From NCBI GenBank assembly GCA_030549495.1, contig JAUIRK010000649.1, forward strand, positions 434,001 to 498,000: DNA of 64,000 nucleotides. The letters are read 5' to 3'. The notes beneath the pieces were generated by a model that was not told the DNA's origin, did no database searches, and saw only the letters and a program-made list of their open reading frames with translations. Within the stretch, counting starts at the first letter, position 1; every line of letters starts with the position of its first letter. Source of the DNA: Nectonema munidae (Eukaryota > Nematomorpha > Nectonematoida > Nectonematidae). A program made the position numbers and the translations under genes. Below are positions 12,201 to 20,936 of the stretch, piece by piece.

Positions 12201-15200
12201 TTTATTACCTATTTTTTAAGATTAATTTTAAGTGTTTTACTATAATATGGCATTAAGAAGAAAGTGTTTGAATTCCCCTGACTCATTTTGTTATATATGA
12301 TGTGGAAGTTTTACAATCTCATCTCAAAGAATGGCAATTAATGAATTTATTAAAAAAGCCTATTTTGCCTACTTTAAAATCAAATTAGGAGATCAAGAAT
12401 TTTCGTGAGCTCCGCATACTATTTGCAAACCTTGTGTGGAAAATTAAAAACACTTTTTATAAAAACCGTATTTTTATGATTTTGGTGCGGCTCTCTGGTG
12501 CAATGTTGCTTCTTAACCCATTAAGCCCCAATGTTCCCATTTGGGAACATAAGTAATTTCATCTTCGTCTCCTTTTTTCAATGACTTTGAATATAAAGCG
12601 TCTGCGTTTTTTTAAATATCGTCTGCTTTGCTTGGTCTTAAATGGGTTAATACATTTGAGCGTTGGGAACCCCTGCTTTATACAATATTTTTTTGTTATT
12701 TTTAAAAAGTGTAAAATTTGTTTGTTTTTTATAAAGATTATTTTATTCCCCAAAAAAAAAAATTTTTTTTAAAAAAATTCGTCTTTTTATTATTGGGGTG
12801 TTTTTTTTTTTGAAAAAAAATTTTTTTTTTTTTTTTTTTAAATATATTTAACCCATTTAAGACCAAGCAAAGCAGACGATATCTAAAAAAACGCAGACGA
12901 TTTATATTCAAAGTCATTGAAAAAAACAGACGAAGATGAAATTACTTATGTTCCAAAATAGGAACATTGGTCGTAAATGGGTTAATGTAAAAGCCTTTTG
13001 TTAAAGAAGGAACAGCGATCTGAGGCAAATTTCAATTTATTAGGCTTTCTTACGTGTAATGTAGAGATGTATCAATTGTTTTTCTATTGTTATATAGCAC
13101 ATTAAACATATGATTGCATCTGATCTCATTAAAACAAAAGAATGGAAGTCACTACCAGGCAATGTTAATCTGTTCTGAATGCTAGGATATATTAGTATAG
13201 CCCAGTGTTTTCCAAACTTGTTTGAGTCATGCCCCACTTCGAGATTATAATATTTATGAATCTTAATGATGTCCAACCTATTTCTTTTTTTTCAACAACA
13301 TATCATCGACAGCACTAAAACCACATTCTATCAAATAATAAGATAGAAATGGCAATAAAATATTTCTGGCAATGTTGGTAGAATGAGGATACTTTTTTCT
13401 GTTTCATCACAAAGACACGCCATCATACCTTTCGTGTTGAACAAAATTTTAACAGATTCGTCATTTCGAATTTCAGAAATTTCTTCTTGCCCTATAGTGT
13501 GATAGACGCAATAAGTAACGTTCAAAGTTCATGACACAAATAATATAAATCCTTAACACAAATTTATATAAATCTTCACCAAGTTTTCTATGCCCCACTG
13601 AAAAGATAGCCTTTCTGCTGTTATGCCTCAACCAACAAGGCCAATTTAAGATGAAAGTATAGACTTTGTTTTTTTCAAATAGAAGTACTGATATCCTTCA
13701 TTTTTAAAACTAATATTGCATATGCAAATATTCTTTCAAAAGTACATTTTAATTACCATATGAAATACAAATATAAGTGTATTTGTCCACAAGTCTGATT
13801 TAAACCCGAATTTGTGGAATGAAATAACCTGAAATAAATTGAGAAATGAAATAACGCATAGAAATGGCTTACTTTATATATAGTTCCTGCCACAACATTT
13901 TTAGTGCTTAATAAAATGTCCAATACCATCAATATATAATATAATTCCAAGTTGATGTTATGGTGATCAATTCAAGGATTGATGCACCTAGACATGGATT
14001 CTACAATTCTCATCCAAGTATAATTAGGTTAAAAATATTTTAGGGTGAAAGTGGAAAACCTGGAAGCTCTGGCGAAAATGGAAGTAAAGGGTTGAAGGGC
14101 TTTGCCGGCGAAAAGGGACATTTGGGTCCTAAAGGACGGCGGGGACGCATCGGGAAGTCGGGTTTGGCTGGAGAGCGACGAGACCAAAGATGCATGTGTC
14201 AAAAGCAAAAATCAACTTTCGTGCATTGGGGCAAATCGAGCTGCAGTGATTGGGGACAAACGCTTTACTCTGGTAAGTCTTGGTTTATCATTTGATTGAT
14301 TGATTGATTGGAAGGTTATAAATTTCATAATAAGAAGGACTTTTTCACTAGCCCCTCCCCCCTCCCTAAAATGAGACTCATAGACTTTTGAAGCATAGGT
14401 CCTATTATTTCGGAATTAATCCAACGCATCTTCTTATGAATGAGATTTAAGCAAAAGTTTTATTTCTTTGCAAAGGCGTGATAATGACACAACGAGAAGA
14501 AACGATAACTTACCCGGAAAAAAAGCTCTCTACCTCCACATCCGAAATCATCATCACAACAAACTTCCTCTGTTTTCCGTCGCATTCGGAAGAAATCACT
14601 CCACCTCATTCCTCAAATCTCTCAAGCATGCTCAACTCCAAAGGCATCATTCCGGCAAAAATCGTGAATCACGCGACGCGCCAAAGTGACCGAGAATTTC
14701 CGGTCAAGTCTTTGCACTGCTCACTTTGTTCCCTGCCCACAACCACGCTCATCATGGTCCCGGGCAAGAAGCACTGCCCGCTCAGATGGCGCCTACAGTA
14801 CAGTGGATTCGTGATGAGTGCTAAAATAGCGGTCAGGTGAGGCAAACTCGATTTCATACAGGATGGAATCTGGGGTTGCAATGATTTATCAAGTGATGAT
14901 CTCCTATACGTGCTAAATATGTCAAAACTAGTGTCCCCCAAACTTTTACTATTCAATGCCCCCTTAGAAGACATTTTGCGCAAAGAAACGTCTCGTAAAC
15001 GACATTATTTCCTAGAAACGCCTCTTTACTTATCAAATATATTTTGTTTCAGAATAAAAAATGAATAGGCTTTCATGAGACCGTTAAGTCCGGGCTTTTA
15101 TCTTACAAATTCAAATGTTCGGTTCGATATTGGTGAAATTAATTCTGACATCACCACTCTAACATTATCTATAAGCTTTCAATATATTTACAGCACTAAA

Positions 15201-17658
15201 TTCATTTTATACCCTACAATCTGTGGAAAAAATGCAATTATTTTATCCCCTTTCGAATAGTTAGAAAGAGAATCTACCTTTTGTTTTTTAAATCAATATC
15301 CAAAATTTATGGATCCTTAAATAAATTACTTTGCAAAGTGTAACTATCATAAAACTTTCAAAACTCTCTGGGGGCTGCCCCTCACTTTGGAAAGCACTGC
15401 TCAAAATTAATGTGCAATTTTGCGAAAACAGAGATTCCGGGTTAAACACGTCTGAAATTTTTTTAAGACTTTATTTCATTAAATCTAGGTAAAAATGTCT
15501 TCCTTTTTTACAACATGTTAAGGAGCTAACCTTCAGATAGAATTATATGTGGGTTGCGTCGCTTAAATTTCATTGAGATATACTGCTAACAGATTTTAGT
15601 AAACTTTGTTAAAATCAATGCATCAAAAATCGTATTACCATTTGTGTCCATTGTCATCTCTTCATCATTTATCGGGCATATAAGGATTCTACATTTTTGA
15701 AATATTTTTCATTAGGGGAATAAAGAAAAGAAGTATTTTTGTAGTTGGTTTCCAATCATAAATTTGAGCTGAATGATTACTGATTGAATTTAAAATAGAA
15801 CAATGGGTGATAAATCCTTTTTCTTGTAATATGAAATCTGTAGAACATTTCTAGGAAGAGTTTATTGAACATAAATGCAATGAGCAAAGCAAATTAATTA
15901 AAGTTCGAGGAAAAGAAGAAAATTTTGGCCTTTTTTTAGTCCAGTGTTCGAATTCAAAAAAAAGGAAGCTTGAGAAAACCCTGCAATTCGACTACACCTT
16001 CAAAAATTTCACGAAAATGTTTGGAACATATTTCCTTTTTGAAATTTAAATTTCATGAAACAAATTCTCGTGAATTAAATTTTCTGTAAAAATTTCATTC
16101 TTTACACCGTCTCTGAACTCTCTCTCTCTACTTTTAAGCTTGAAGTTAAATTTAAATTTTGGCGTTAAAAAATTCAGCGCGTTTTATCCATTTGCACCAC
16201 ATTTAATATTTATTAGAAAGGTAATATATATATACCAGGGGGCACATCCAGGGGGGCGAAAAGCCTATTCGCCCCCCCCCCCCTCAATACTTTTGGATTT
16301 TTTAAACTAGTGTATGTATATGCGTTATATAAAATTTTAAAATATTTTCGCTGGAAGTCATAGTTTTTAAATTTCAGCAATTTTGTAAAAAAAAAATAAA
16401 GTAGTCTTATAATTTCCCGCGTGCGCTGTATACACTCTATTTTATAGGATTGCTTGAATATTTGGTCTCCCGTGGTATTTCCAGACCACTAATTTTGAAA
16501 ATTGGAAAGAAAATTTCGCTCACAATAATTTTGAGGATGTGCGCGTGCGCCCCTGATATATATATATATATATATACATATATATGCATATTTAATATTT
16601 TCCCATAATTAATTTTTATTTAACAGTATACATTTAATACATTATACCTAACTAAATGATTAAGTAACTAAGAGAAATAAACTAATTTGTTCTTTTAATA
16701 GTCAAATTTTATATTGTAATTAAGGCTGCTATATTTCAGGATTTTTTTTAGCAATGTTCCGTTTTATCTTCGCTTAATAACGGAATCTGGGGTGATTTAG
16801 AAAAATCTTTCATTCATCAATCTGTTAGTTTTAAAGAAGGAGTTTTTCCAATTTTAACACCAAATTGGATTCATTTATTATTTCTTTTTTTTTTTATAAT
16901 TTTGGGTTGTGGTTTGATTATTATTTGAAAATTTGGCCAGCCTAATTATAAAGTGAGCTTGACTCAAATGGCGCTCTATCACTAACTTTGCATATTAAAA
17001 ATTTTTCCTCAATTTGCATAATAGTTGATTGACAAGTGCTCAACCAATCTCTAAATGGGTTTTAATGTGTAAAATTTAGGAATCTTATTTTCGAAGTTTA
17101 AGATTAGTGTAGAATTAGCATTAGTGTTGGTATTAGAGGTAGAGTTAGGGTTAGGTTTAGTGTTAGCGCAATGGTACAAACATACATACATTTACATTTT
17201 TTGACTTTCTTGACACAAACATTCCTATTTATTTGTGTTAATACACTTGTGACAGAAAAACATATTGACATTTAAAAAAGAGACCGATTAAGGCATTTCC
17301 GACATCAGGCGTCCTTCATTTAACCGGAATATATTCCAAAAATTTCCGCCAAACACTGGAATCGCCGACAAAGATATCCCTTAGATGTAATCTTCTTTTA
17401 AGGCAAAGAACATCAACAAGAATAAAATCCTCAATGCTATCCCAACACATCTGCCTTGATGAGGAGCCAGATGATTCTTCCGGGGAGAGCGAGTTCAAGG
17501 ACGCCTTGGGTGGAGAGGAGTACCATGCCTTCACTCAAATCGGATTCACCTTTATCGATTGCCGACAAGTGAATGCTATCTGTAGGGAATCTGGGAGGAA
17601 GACGAGACAAAGTCCGATTCACTCCATCAAATGCGTTGTGTGCTCCTTTAATGAATGA
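71..17658 (+). CDS. Collagen with short-chain collagen C4-like C-terminal domain (3' part of gene, six exons)
   Basis: The six exons are 71-293, 2514-2668, 5430-5609, 14044-14272, 14476-14836 and 17403-17658. They give 1404 nt, or 467 residues plus stop. All introns are GT-AG and the phases agree (1, 0, 0, 1, 2). The first four exons encode Gly-X-Y repeats rich in Lys and Glu. Late in exon 4 the helix ends and a globular domain begins with FVHWGKSSC and LYSG. It continues with NFLCFP, LHCSLC, MVPGKKHCP and LQYSGFVMSAK, and ends with HICLDEE and CVVCSFNE. From memory, this order matches the C-terminal domain of invertebrate short-chain collagen C4 (spongin short chain) proteins, which is related to collagen IV NC1. 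The product is probably a secreted extracellular-matrix or cuticle collagen. The 5' end, including any signal peptide, lies upstream of the window. Regulation cannot be seen. The family call is fairly sure; the physiological role is unknown. Confidence 0.85.
294..2513 (+). other. Collagen intron
   Basis: This is an AT-rich intron with long A and T runs around 940-1150. It contains one hAT-type MITE (542-800). No other gene or clear repeat was recognised. Confidence 0.7.
542..800. mobile_element. hAT-type MITE, 259 bp
   Basis: The ends are CAGTGGCTGATCCAG and the inverted GGATCCGCCACTG. The element is flanked by a perfect 8-bp direct duplication TTACACGA at 534-541 and 801-808. An 8-bp duplication and CAGTG-type ends are typical of hAT elements. 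It has no coding capacity and sits in a collagen intron. Confidence 0.85.
2514..2668 (+). CDS. Collagen gene, second visible exon
   Basis: The acceptor is ATATTTAAG and the donor GTTATAT. Two bases complete the glycine codon left by the previous exon, followed by 51 codons (GAKGKKGERG, then GRSGFPGNEG). The opening GTSIYTPG breaks the triplet rhythm, making a short helix interruption. Confidence 0.8.
2717..2850. repeat. Dispersed repeat, GGTCTCAGAAAA family, copy 1
   Basis: This stretch shares the word order GGTCTCAGAAAA, AAGTCTGAAATGAT and TCTAAAAGGTCTTCAGAAA with about 4628-4840 and about 44158-44340. Complementary CTGAGA words at the far end of other copies suggest a small inverted-repeat element. 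Boundaries are approximate. Confidence 0.5.
2851..2980 (+). repeat. tRNA-like SINE, family 1, copy 1
   Basis: It contains a pol III B-box-like GGTTCGATCCC near 2905, followed by CATCAAGCCTACTTT and GTGCCTTCTC. The same order recurs at about 53642-53790 (plus) and about 33600-33755 (minus). It is not a tRNA gene, because no cloverleaf could be drawn. Confidence 0.6.
4211..4449 (+). repeat. Partial duplicate of collagen exon 5430-5609 and its downstream intron
   Basis: About 240 bp nearly match 5556-5794: the last codons of the collagen exon (SGDIGFSGKRGSV) followed by intron sequence down to CATGTTAATTGTTC. Here the donor GT is GC (GTGGCATGCC instead of GTGGTATGCC), and no acceptor was seen upstream. 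The copy is probably not spliced in, although a GC donor cannot be excluded. Confidence 0.8.
4628..4840. repeat. Dispersed repeat, GGTCTCAGAAAA family, copy 2
   Basis: It shares TACTCGGTTTCAAATT, GTCTGAAATTATAGAA and a closing GGTCTCAGAAAA with the copies near 2717 and 44158. Boundaries are approximate. Confidence 0.5.
5430..5609 (+). CDS. Collagen gene, third visible exon
   Basis: The acceptor TTTCTTAAG and donor GTATGC enclose exactly 60 codons in phase 0 at both ends (GSQGDVGDEG to GKRGSV). The middle is unusually hydrophobic for a collagen helix (GLLGFFG, GFLGFSG). Its 3' end and following intron are duplicated at 4211-4449. Confidence 0.85.
5556..5794 (+). repeat. Parent copy of the exon-end duplication
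   Basis: It covers the last 54 bases of the collagen exon and 185 bases of intron. It matches 4211-4449 with scattered substitutions and small gaps, including about 9 bases missing after GGTAGTCG. The functional GT donor is kept here. Confidence 0.8.
5795..8059 (+). other. Collagen intron, 5' portion
   Basis: AT-rich intron sequence. The stretch 6240-6930 is more complex but gave no recognisable protein or repeat, and 7000-7700 is low-complexity A/T. No gene is seen. Confidence 0.6.
8060..8420 (+). pseudogene. pogo/Tigger (or Jerky-like) transposase N-terminal fragment
   Basis: One frame gives SYASYTIDQKQEAM, SQAKVLRKF and EGTLRGWIRNKQKLR, the Psq-type helix-turn-helix that opens pogo/CENP-B transposases. 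The next frame gives FDWLSQKN, EPISGSILQAKAQKFH and HGEKD, the second CENP-B-type helix-turn-helix. The two parts are separated by a frame change near 8248. No DDE catalytic domain follows; the inverted-repeat element at 8551 begins soon after. This is a dead fragment of a Tc1/mariner-superfamily DNA transposon within the collagen intron. Confidence 0.75.
8551..10981 (+). mobile_element. Inverted-repeat DNA transposon with CxxC/DDE-like protein, 2431 bp
   Basis: The ends are CACTGGTCAACA (8551) and TGTTGACCAGTG (to 10981). The inverted similarity continues inward for about 130 bp: the left end contains TCTGGGGTTTTGAAGG and TTGGCTCTAGTTT, and the complement of the right end contains TCTGGGGTTTTCAAGG and TTGGCTCTAGTTT. 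Both sides are flanked by TTA (8548-8550 and 10982-10984), a possible 3-bp target duplication. The only coding content is the CxxC-rich protein at 8852-10557, followed by AATAAA at 10601. It sits inside the collagen intron in sense orientation. The superfamily is not assigned; a TTA duplication recalls PIF/Harbinger, but the protein does not look like that family. Confidence 0.75.
8852..10557 (+). pseudogene. CxxC-rich, DDE-like putative transposase, one frame break
   Basis: The N-terminal part (from ATG 8852) carries three CxxC pairs at residues 22/25, 66/69 and 101/104 (FCYICG, VCKTC, DDCYFC), with KLGDQDKSWAPH between the first two, suggesting a zinc-binding DNA-recognition region. The frame changes by one base near 9240 (IRPV then HSEDLPVPVF), and the second frame runs to the stop at 10557. 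The later part has RLFIDSSKSSLK (Asp at 9643), LICVDLKMV (Asp at 9805) followed by PCFLC, and YSEEQGERFH (Glu at 10399). Two Asp, a CxxC and a late Glu suggest an RNase H-fold DDE transposase; this is inference. I recall this protein as a large unnamed multicopy family in arthropods and Hydra. TTCCAG at 8838-8843, just before the ATG, could be a splice acceptor. Apart from the one break it looks near full length. Confidence 0.7.
10982..12246 (+). other. Collagen intron, middle portion
   Basis: AT-rich. A short local tandem duplication of CTTATCACTCTTCTGGATCA lies around 11435-11502. Nothing else was recognised. Confidence 0.6.
12247..12448 (+). pseudogene. N-terminal fragment of the CxxC/DDE-like family
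   Basis: The frame starting at ATG 12247 reads PDSFCYI, stop, CGSF, then NEFIKKAYFAYFKIKLGD, a second stop, and APHTICKPCVEN. It matches the first zinc-binding region of the protein at 8852 (FCYICG, DFVKRAYKAYFDMKLGD, APHMVCKTC). The two in-frame stops and the lack of any downstream domain show it is a dead fragment. No inverted repeats were recognised around it. Confidence 0.75.
12513..12650. mobile_element. TTAA-ended MITE (piggyBac-like), copy 1
   Basis: It begins TTAACCCATTAAG and ends CTTAAATGGGTTAA, with TTAA at both termini as expected for piggyBac-type target sites. The inside includes AATTTCATCTTCGTC and GCAGACGATA-type words (as complement). It is about 138 bp with no coding capacity. 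The same sequence lies in opposite orientation at 12848-12985. Confidence 0.7.
12848..12985. mobile_element. TTAA-ended MITE (piggyBac-like), copy 2, inverted
   Basis: It begins TTAACCCATTTAAGACC and ends AAATGGGTTAA. It is the reverse complement of 12513-12650 over nearly its whole length, with few differences. The two copies flank about 200 bp of A/T low-complexity DNA. Confidence 0.7.
12986..14043 (+). other. Collagen intron, 3' portion
   Basis: At 13203 the words CAGTGTTTTCCAAACTTG and CATGCCCCAC resemble a hAT (ZBED5-type) terminus, but no partner end or target duplication was found. The rest is plain AT-rich intron. Confidence 0.45.
14044..14272 (+). CDS. Collagen gene, exon with end of helix and start of C4-like domain
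   Basis: The acceptor is ATATTTTAG and the donor GTAAGT. It encodes Gly-X-Y repeats to GKSGLAG, then a basic, cysteine-bearing linker (RRDQRCMCQKQK) and the domain opening FVHWGKSSCSDWG and LYSG. It ends in phase 1. Confidence 0.85.
14476..14836 (+). CDS. Collagen gene, exon with central C4-like domain
   Basis: The acceptor is TTGCAAAG and the donor TCAGGTGAGG, close to consensus. The exon completes the split glycine codon and reads VIMTQREE, then NFLCFPSHSEE, LHCSLCSLP, LIMVPGKKHCP and RLQYSGFVMSAK, ending in phase 2. In the family as I recall it, the matching stretch reads NYLCLP, PCAVC, IPGRTSCP and YSGYLMA. Confidence 0.85.
14929..15399. mobile_element. hAT-type MITE, ZBED5-like ends
   Basis: The left end TAGTGTCCCCCAAACTTTT and the right end CACTTTGGAAAGCACTG are inverted, with GCCCCC blocks nearby at both ends. 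The flanks GTCAAAAC (14921-14928) and CTCAAAAT (15400-15407) agree at six of eight positions, consistent with an old 8-bp duplication. Confidence 0.55.
16236..16555. mobile_element. hAT-type MITE with CAGGGG ends
   Basis: The left end is CAGGGGGCACATCCAGG and the right end GATGTGCGCGTGCGCCCCTG. The inverted match includes CACATCC inside both ends. The flanks ATATATAC and ATATATAT agree at seven of eight positions, but low complexity makes this weak. Confidence 0.6.
16736..16880. repeat. Dispersed repeat, CTTAATAACGGAATC family, copy 1
   Basis: It shares GTTTTATCTTCGCTTAATAA, CGGAATCTGG and a following run with about 49180-49325 and about 56400-56560. Its nature is unknown and its boundaries are approximate. 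Confidence 0.5.
17085..17170. repeat. Degenerate TTAG-rich tandem patch
   Basis: A run of units around GTTAG/ATTAG includes two adjacent TTAGGG-like words (GAGTTAGGGTTAGG). It is too short and irregular to be a telomere tract. Similar scraps occur near 2305 and 54246. Confidence 0.4.
17403..17658 (+). CDS. Collagen gene, terminal exon
   Basis: The acceptor ATCTTCTTTTAAG has a good pyrimidine tract, and one base completes the codon left in phase 2. It reads LSQHICLDEEPDDSSGES, then EEYHAF, DCRQVNAICRESG and CVVCSFNE before TGA at 17656-17658. The ICLD and CVVC motifs match the expected end of the C4-like domain (ICVD and TCVVC in the family as I recall it). Confidence 0.85.
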
Positions 17659-17710
17659 TGTGAATCGAGTTCTCTTGGAAACGAAAGAAAGAAGTTATAT
17701 ATATTTTTTG

Positions 17711-17716
17711 AATAAA
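17711..17716 (+). promoter_or_regulatory. Polyadenylation signal of the collagen gene
   Basis: AATAAA lies about 50 bases after the stop codon. Confidence 0.6.
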
Positions 17717-20479
17717 AATATACTTTATATATATATATAGTTCCTTTTCTATCTTTTGGCTCATTTTTATTGTTGGTATGGCATTGAAGGGGAGAAAAGA
17801 CACTTTTTTTAATACTATTTTTGTCTATGCAAAGGTTATGATGGCAGGCAAAGAAAAGATAATAATTGGTAAGTTTTTAACTTCTGCGTAGGTAAAAAAA
17901 GTAGTATTAAAAATTTGGAAAGAAATAAAACTGATTTTTGAGTATTTACTTTTTAAGCTTCCATTTAAAGTTTGATTTTTCTAAAGATTTTTTTAATTTT
18001 TTTGAAACTTTATAACCTGAAGCTCGTTTTAATTGTTTATTATCACTTTCTCCCGGCGGTTGACAATTTCAATTCATTAAAAGACGTAATTGTAATATTC
18101 AATTAAAAAATTTGTTTCCCATATTGCAATAGCATCCCTTCAAAATATCTTTTGTCTTCCCTTGTTCAACCTTAAAAAGGTTTTGCGAAGGTATATACTA
18201 CAATACATATATATTTCCTTTTTTATCTTTTCTTTCATTTAAACTTGATTTTACATATATGGGGATGGAAAGATGGGGCATCGAAAGAAAGCCAACTGAG
18301 TCTATACTAGTGATGGTATTCGGTAAAATTAACCGATTATATTAAGCAGTGAATAAGGCTGACTAATTCACCCAAAACTGAACCTTGATTCACCTGTCAA
18401 TCCAATCCACAAGCAAAACCTTTAGCAAATCATAATCAATAAAGTAATTAATGTTTTAAACTATTGTAATACAATGTCTTGTGTAGCTATATCATGTTTT
18501 TAAACGACATTGCATAATCTTGCATATCGAACGCCCTTCAACATTCTAAGGTATATATATATAATCCCGGCAGTGGGGGATCCAGAAATCTTTTGTGTGG
18601 GGGGGGGGGGGGGGGGGGTATACTAATATTATCAAAATATTTTACACATTTTATTAGGGAAGAAATTTGAAAACGTATGTAAAATAAATGATTAAAATTA
18701 TATTACAAAGTCTTTTCTTCTTTCTTTTTGCTTTGAAAATCGATCAATGACTTCATCAATTTTGATTTCTATTTTAGGGTGGACTCCAACCTTAATTTTT
18801 CTTGAATAGATTGCTGGTGGGGGGGGGGGGGGGGTATGCATCCCCTCTCGGTCCATCCCTGAATCCCGCGGATACATATGCGCAGTCAAAATGACCCCAA
18901 TTAACATAAAATAATCATTGATCATTTCATTAGAAATGGGGTTTTGAAATACCTCAAGTTTCACAATTTGACAAATATCTAATTTTGTAATAGTATTTTT
19001 TGTCAATGAGAATAAATGTCAATCAAATTTTTCAATCATTGAAAAACCTTTAGGCTTCATTATAACAAAAATAAAACGATAACTTATTTACTGTTTTTAC
19101 TATTCTTTCCATTACAGTCTCATCTATAGTAATATAACAGAGTTCATAGTCAAAACGCCCGAAAACTAAAACACTGAGAAACAAAATGTCTATTTTTGGA
19201 TAATTGTTAAACAGCCATGTTTATTTTTAAAATTGAATTGCGTTTTCATCTACAATGATAAAACAATGAAGCAAAATTGCAATACATTGTTCTTGTTCTT
19301 AACTTGAATGAATCACATCATAAAAATAGACAAATAATTTAAATCTTTGTTTATATCTTTCATTTTTGTTCTAGTTAATAAGGTGAGTACAAATTAGTGC
19401 TATAAATAGAGAAAAATTTTCTCAAAATAATATTTTTACTCCTTTTTTGATCACAAATTCTTGATTTTCCAATGTTCAAAACTCATTTGCCAAGATCACA
19501 AATTTTTGTTGTAATGATTGCATTTGATAATTGGTTTTTTAATTATCTTAAAAATCAATACACTTTTTCTTGCTTACAAAATGGCGCTATATAGGCCGAT
19601 ATTATTTTTTGGCTTAAAATAACTCCAAAAATTCAAAACGTATTTGTTTTGTGAGATGCATCTGAGGAAAATATATATTATCTTCTAACACTTAACACAG
19701 GTTTATTTGTTAAAACGTTTTAAATATCTTTATTTCTATGAATTGTTCGATAAAAAAAAGTTTAAGAATAGACAAAAAATGAAGATTGTAAAAAATCTAA
19801 GCTTAGAGTTTAATTTTTATAATTTGAAAAAAAAAATTGTTAAAACTTATAAATTGCTGCATCAAAATAAATAAAGTATTTTTTTTTATTTTTTTACTTA
19901 CATTTTTTATTACTTTAAAAAAACTTATTTGGAAAAAAATTGCAACTCTTAAATTATTGTAAAAAAATCATATTCAAATCTATATTTACTAAAATACTAT
20001 GATACAAAGTATGATTATTATTATTCATTATAAGTAAAAAAAATACCTTTTTTTTATATTTGATAGAGCTGAAGAAAGTTGCAATTCTTAAAATATCGCA
20101 AAAAAATACAAGATTTAAATGGCATAAATTTTTAAGACGATTCATACTTCTAATCTAATAGAAACAAAATGTGCTCTTACACGAAGTTTTTATGTATATC
20201 TTGAATATATTGCGTGAGTAGTGTATTTGTAGCATAATGAGGAGATTGACGAAGATTTGTCTGAAATCTGACTTTGTTCCTCTAACCTTTTTCAACCTTT
20301 TTTTTAGGTGAACACAATTATATTTCACACAATATGACGCGATCCCACTAATTTAGTTGCATATATGATTAGCGGGCTGTAAAAGTTGTGAAAGACGAAA
20401 TTAACATCATTCAATTTTATTATATTCACAACATGATGAATTTAAAACTTGACATTAATTAAAACTTAAATTAATTTTA
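17717..20479. other. Intergenic, AT-rich
   Basis: It contains an (AT)n run near 17730, one hAT-type MITE (18571-18861), and a lone GTCAAAACGCCCGAAAAC arm near 19155 that resembles the foldback arm at 50976. No gene is seen. Confidence 0.6.
18571..18861. mobile_element. hAT-type MITE with long G runs
   Basis: The left end CAGTGGGGGATCCAG and right end GGTCCATCCCTG are flanked by AATCCCGG (18563-18570) and AATCCCGC (18862-18869), a 7-of-8 duplication. It contains two long G homopolymers near 18599-18618 and 18819-18834. Confidence 0.65.
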
Positions 20480-20936
20480 ATTGGAGCCTTCGGCGTGAAT
20501 CATGTTGCTAAGTTTCTCTATTCGTGATTCAGTCTTAAAAAGTGATACCCTCAAATCATGTTTCGGTTGCAGTCAAAGCTTCAACCTTAGCTTTTAGTTT
20601 TCACGGCAGTCAGAGCTTCAAATCGTGATTCAAGCAAATAGGTTGTAGAGAAAGGCAATAACACCTTCACTGCCTCGAATCCAAGGACTGGATTCTTTTT
20701 TCACAGCACTCCAGAACACACTTTGAGTTTGTCACTGAAAGTTAAAACAAAGAGTTTCCTCATGTTGGATCTTTATAAACTCCTCCTCAAGATTATGGAT
20801 AGAAGACTCTTCTTCTGAAAGATCCTCGGCTTGGATATCGAAGGGTCTTCGCAAACATTTGTATCCTCATGCAACTCTGCATCTGAAAAGCAGATGTTGA
20901 TATTCGGATCCAATATCAGAGCACTTTTGACTAAAC
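20480..20936 (-). pseudogene. hAT (ZBED5-like) transposase, C-terminal part
   Basis: Reading the minus strand gives EEFIKIQHEETLCF, VFWSAVKKESSPW, then AFLSTTYLLESRFEALTAVK, followed by KTESRIEKL in another frame. This is the dimerisation region of hAT transposases of the ZBED5 type (typically FSTTYLCEVGFSALTAIKTK). Stops and frame changes show it is dead. The part next to 20936 was interrupted by the element at 20937-23410; the upstream part of the same gene lies at 23417-24005. Confidence 0.75.

Larger units (their letters stand above)
14837..17402 (+). other. Last collagen intron
   Basis: It holds two hAT-type MITEs (14929-15399 and 16236-16555), a (TA)n run just after 16556, one copy of a dispersed repeat (16736-16880) and a degenerate TTAG-rich patch (17085-17170). 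No coding signal was seen. Confidence 0.65.

Noticed and set aside
13203-13600. Complete hAT-type element starting with CAGTGTTTTCC
   Set aside because: The possible right end (GCCCCACTG near 13600) has no matching inverted text and the flanks do not duplicate.
17085-17170. TTAGGG-like words suggesting an internal telomere tract
   Set aside because: Only two adjacent near-matches in a degenerate GTTAG-rich patch.
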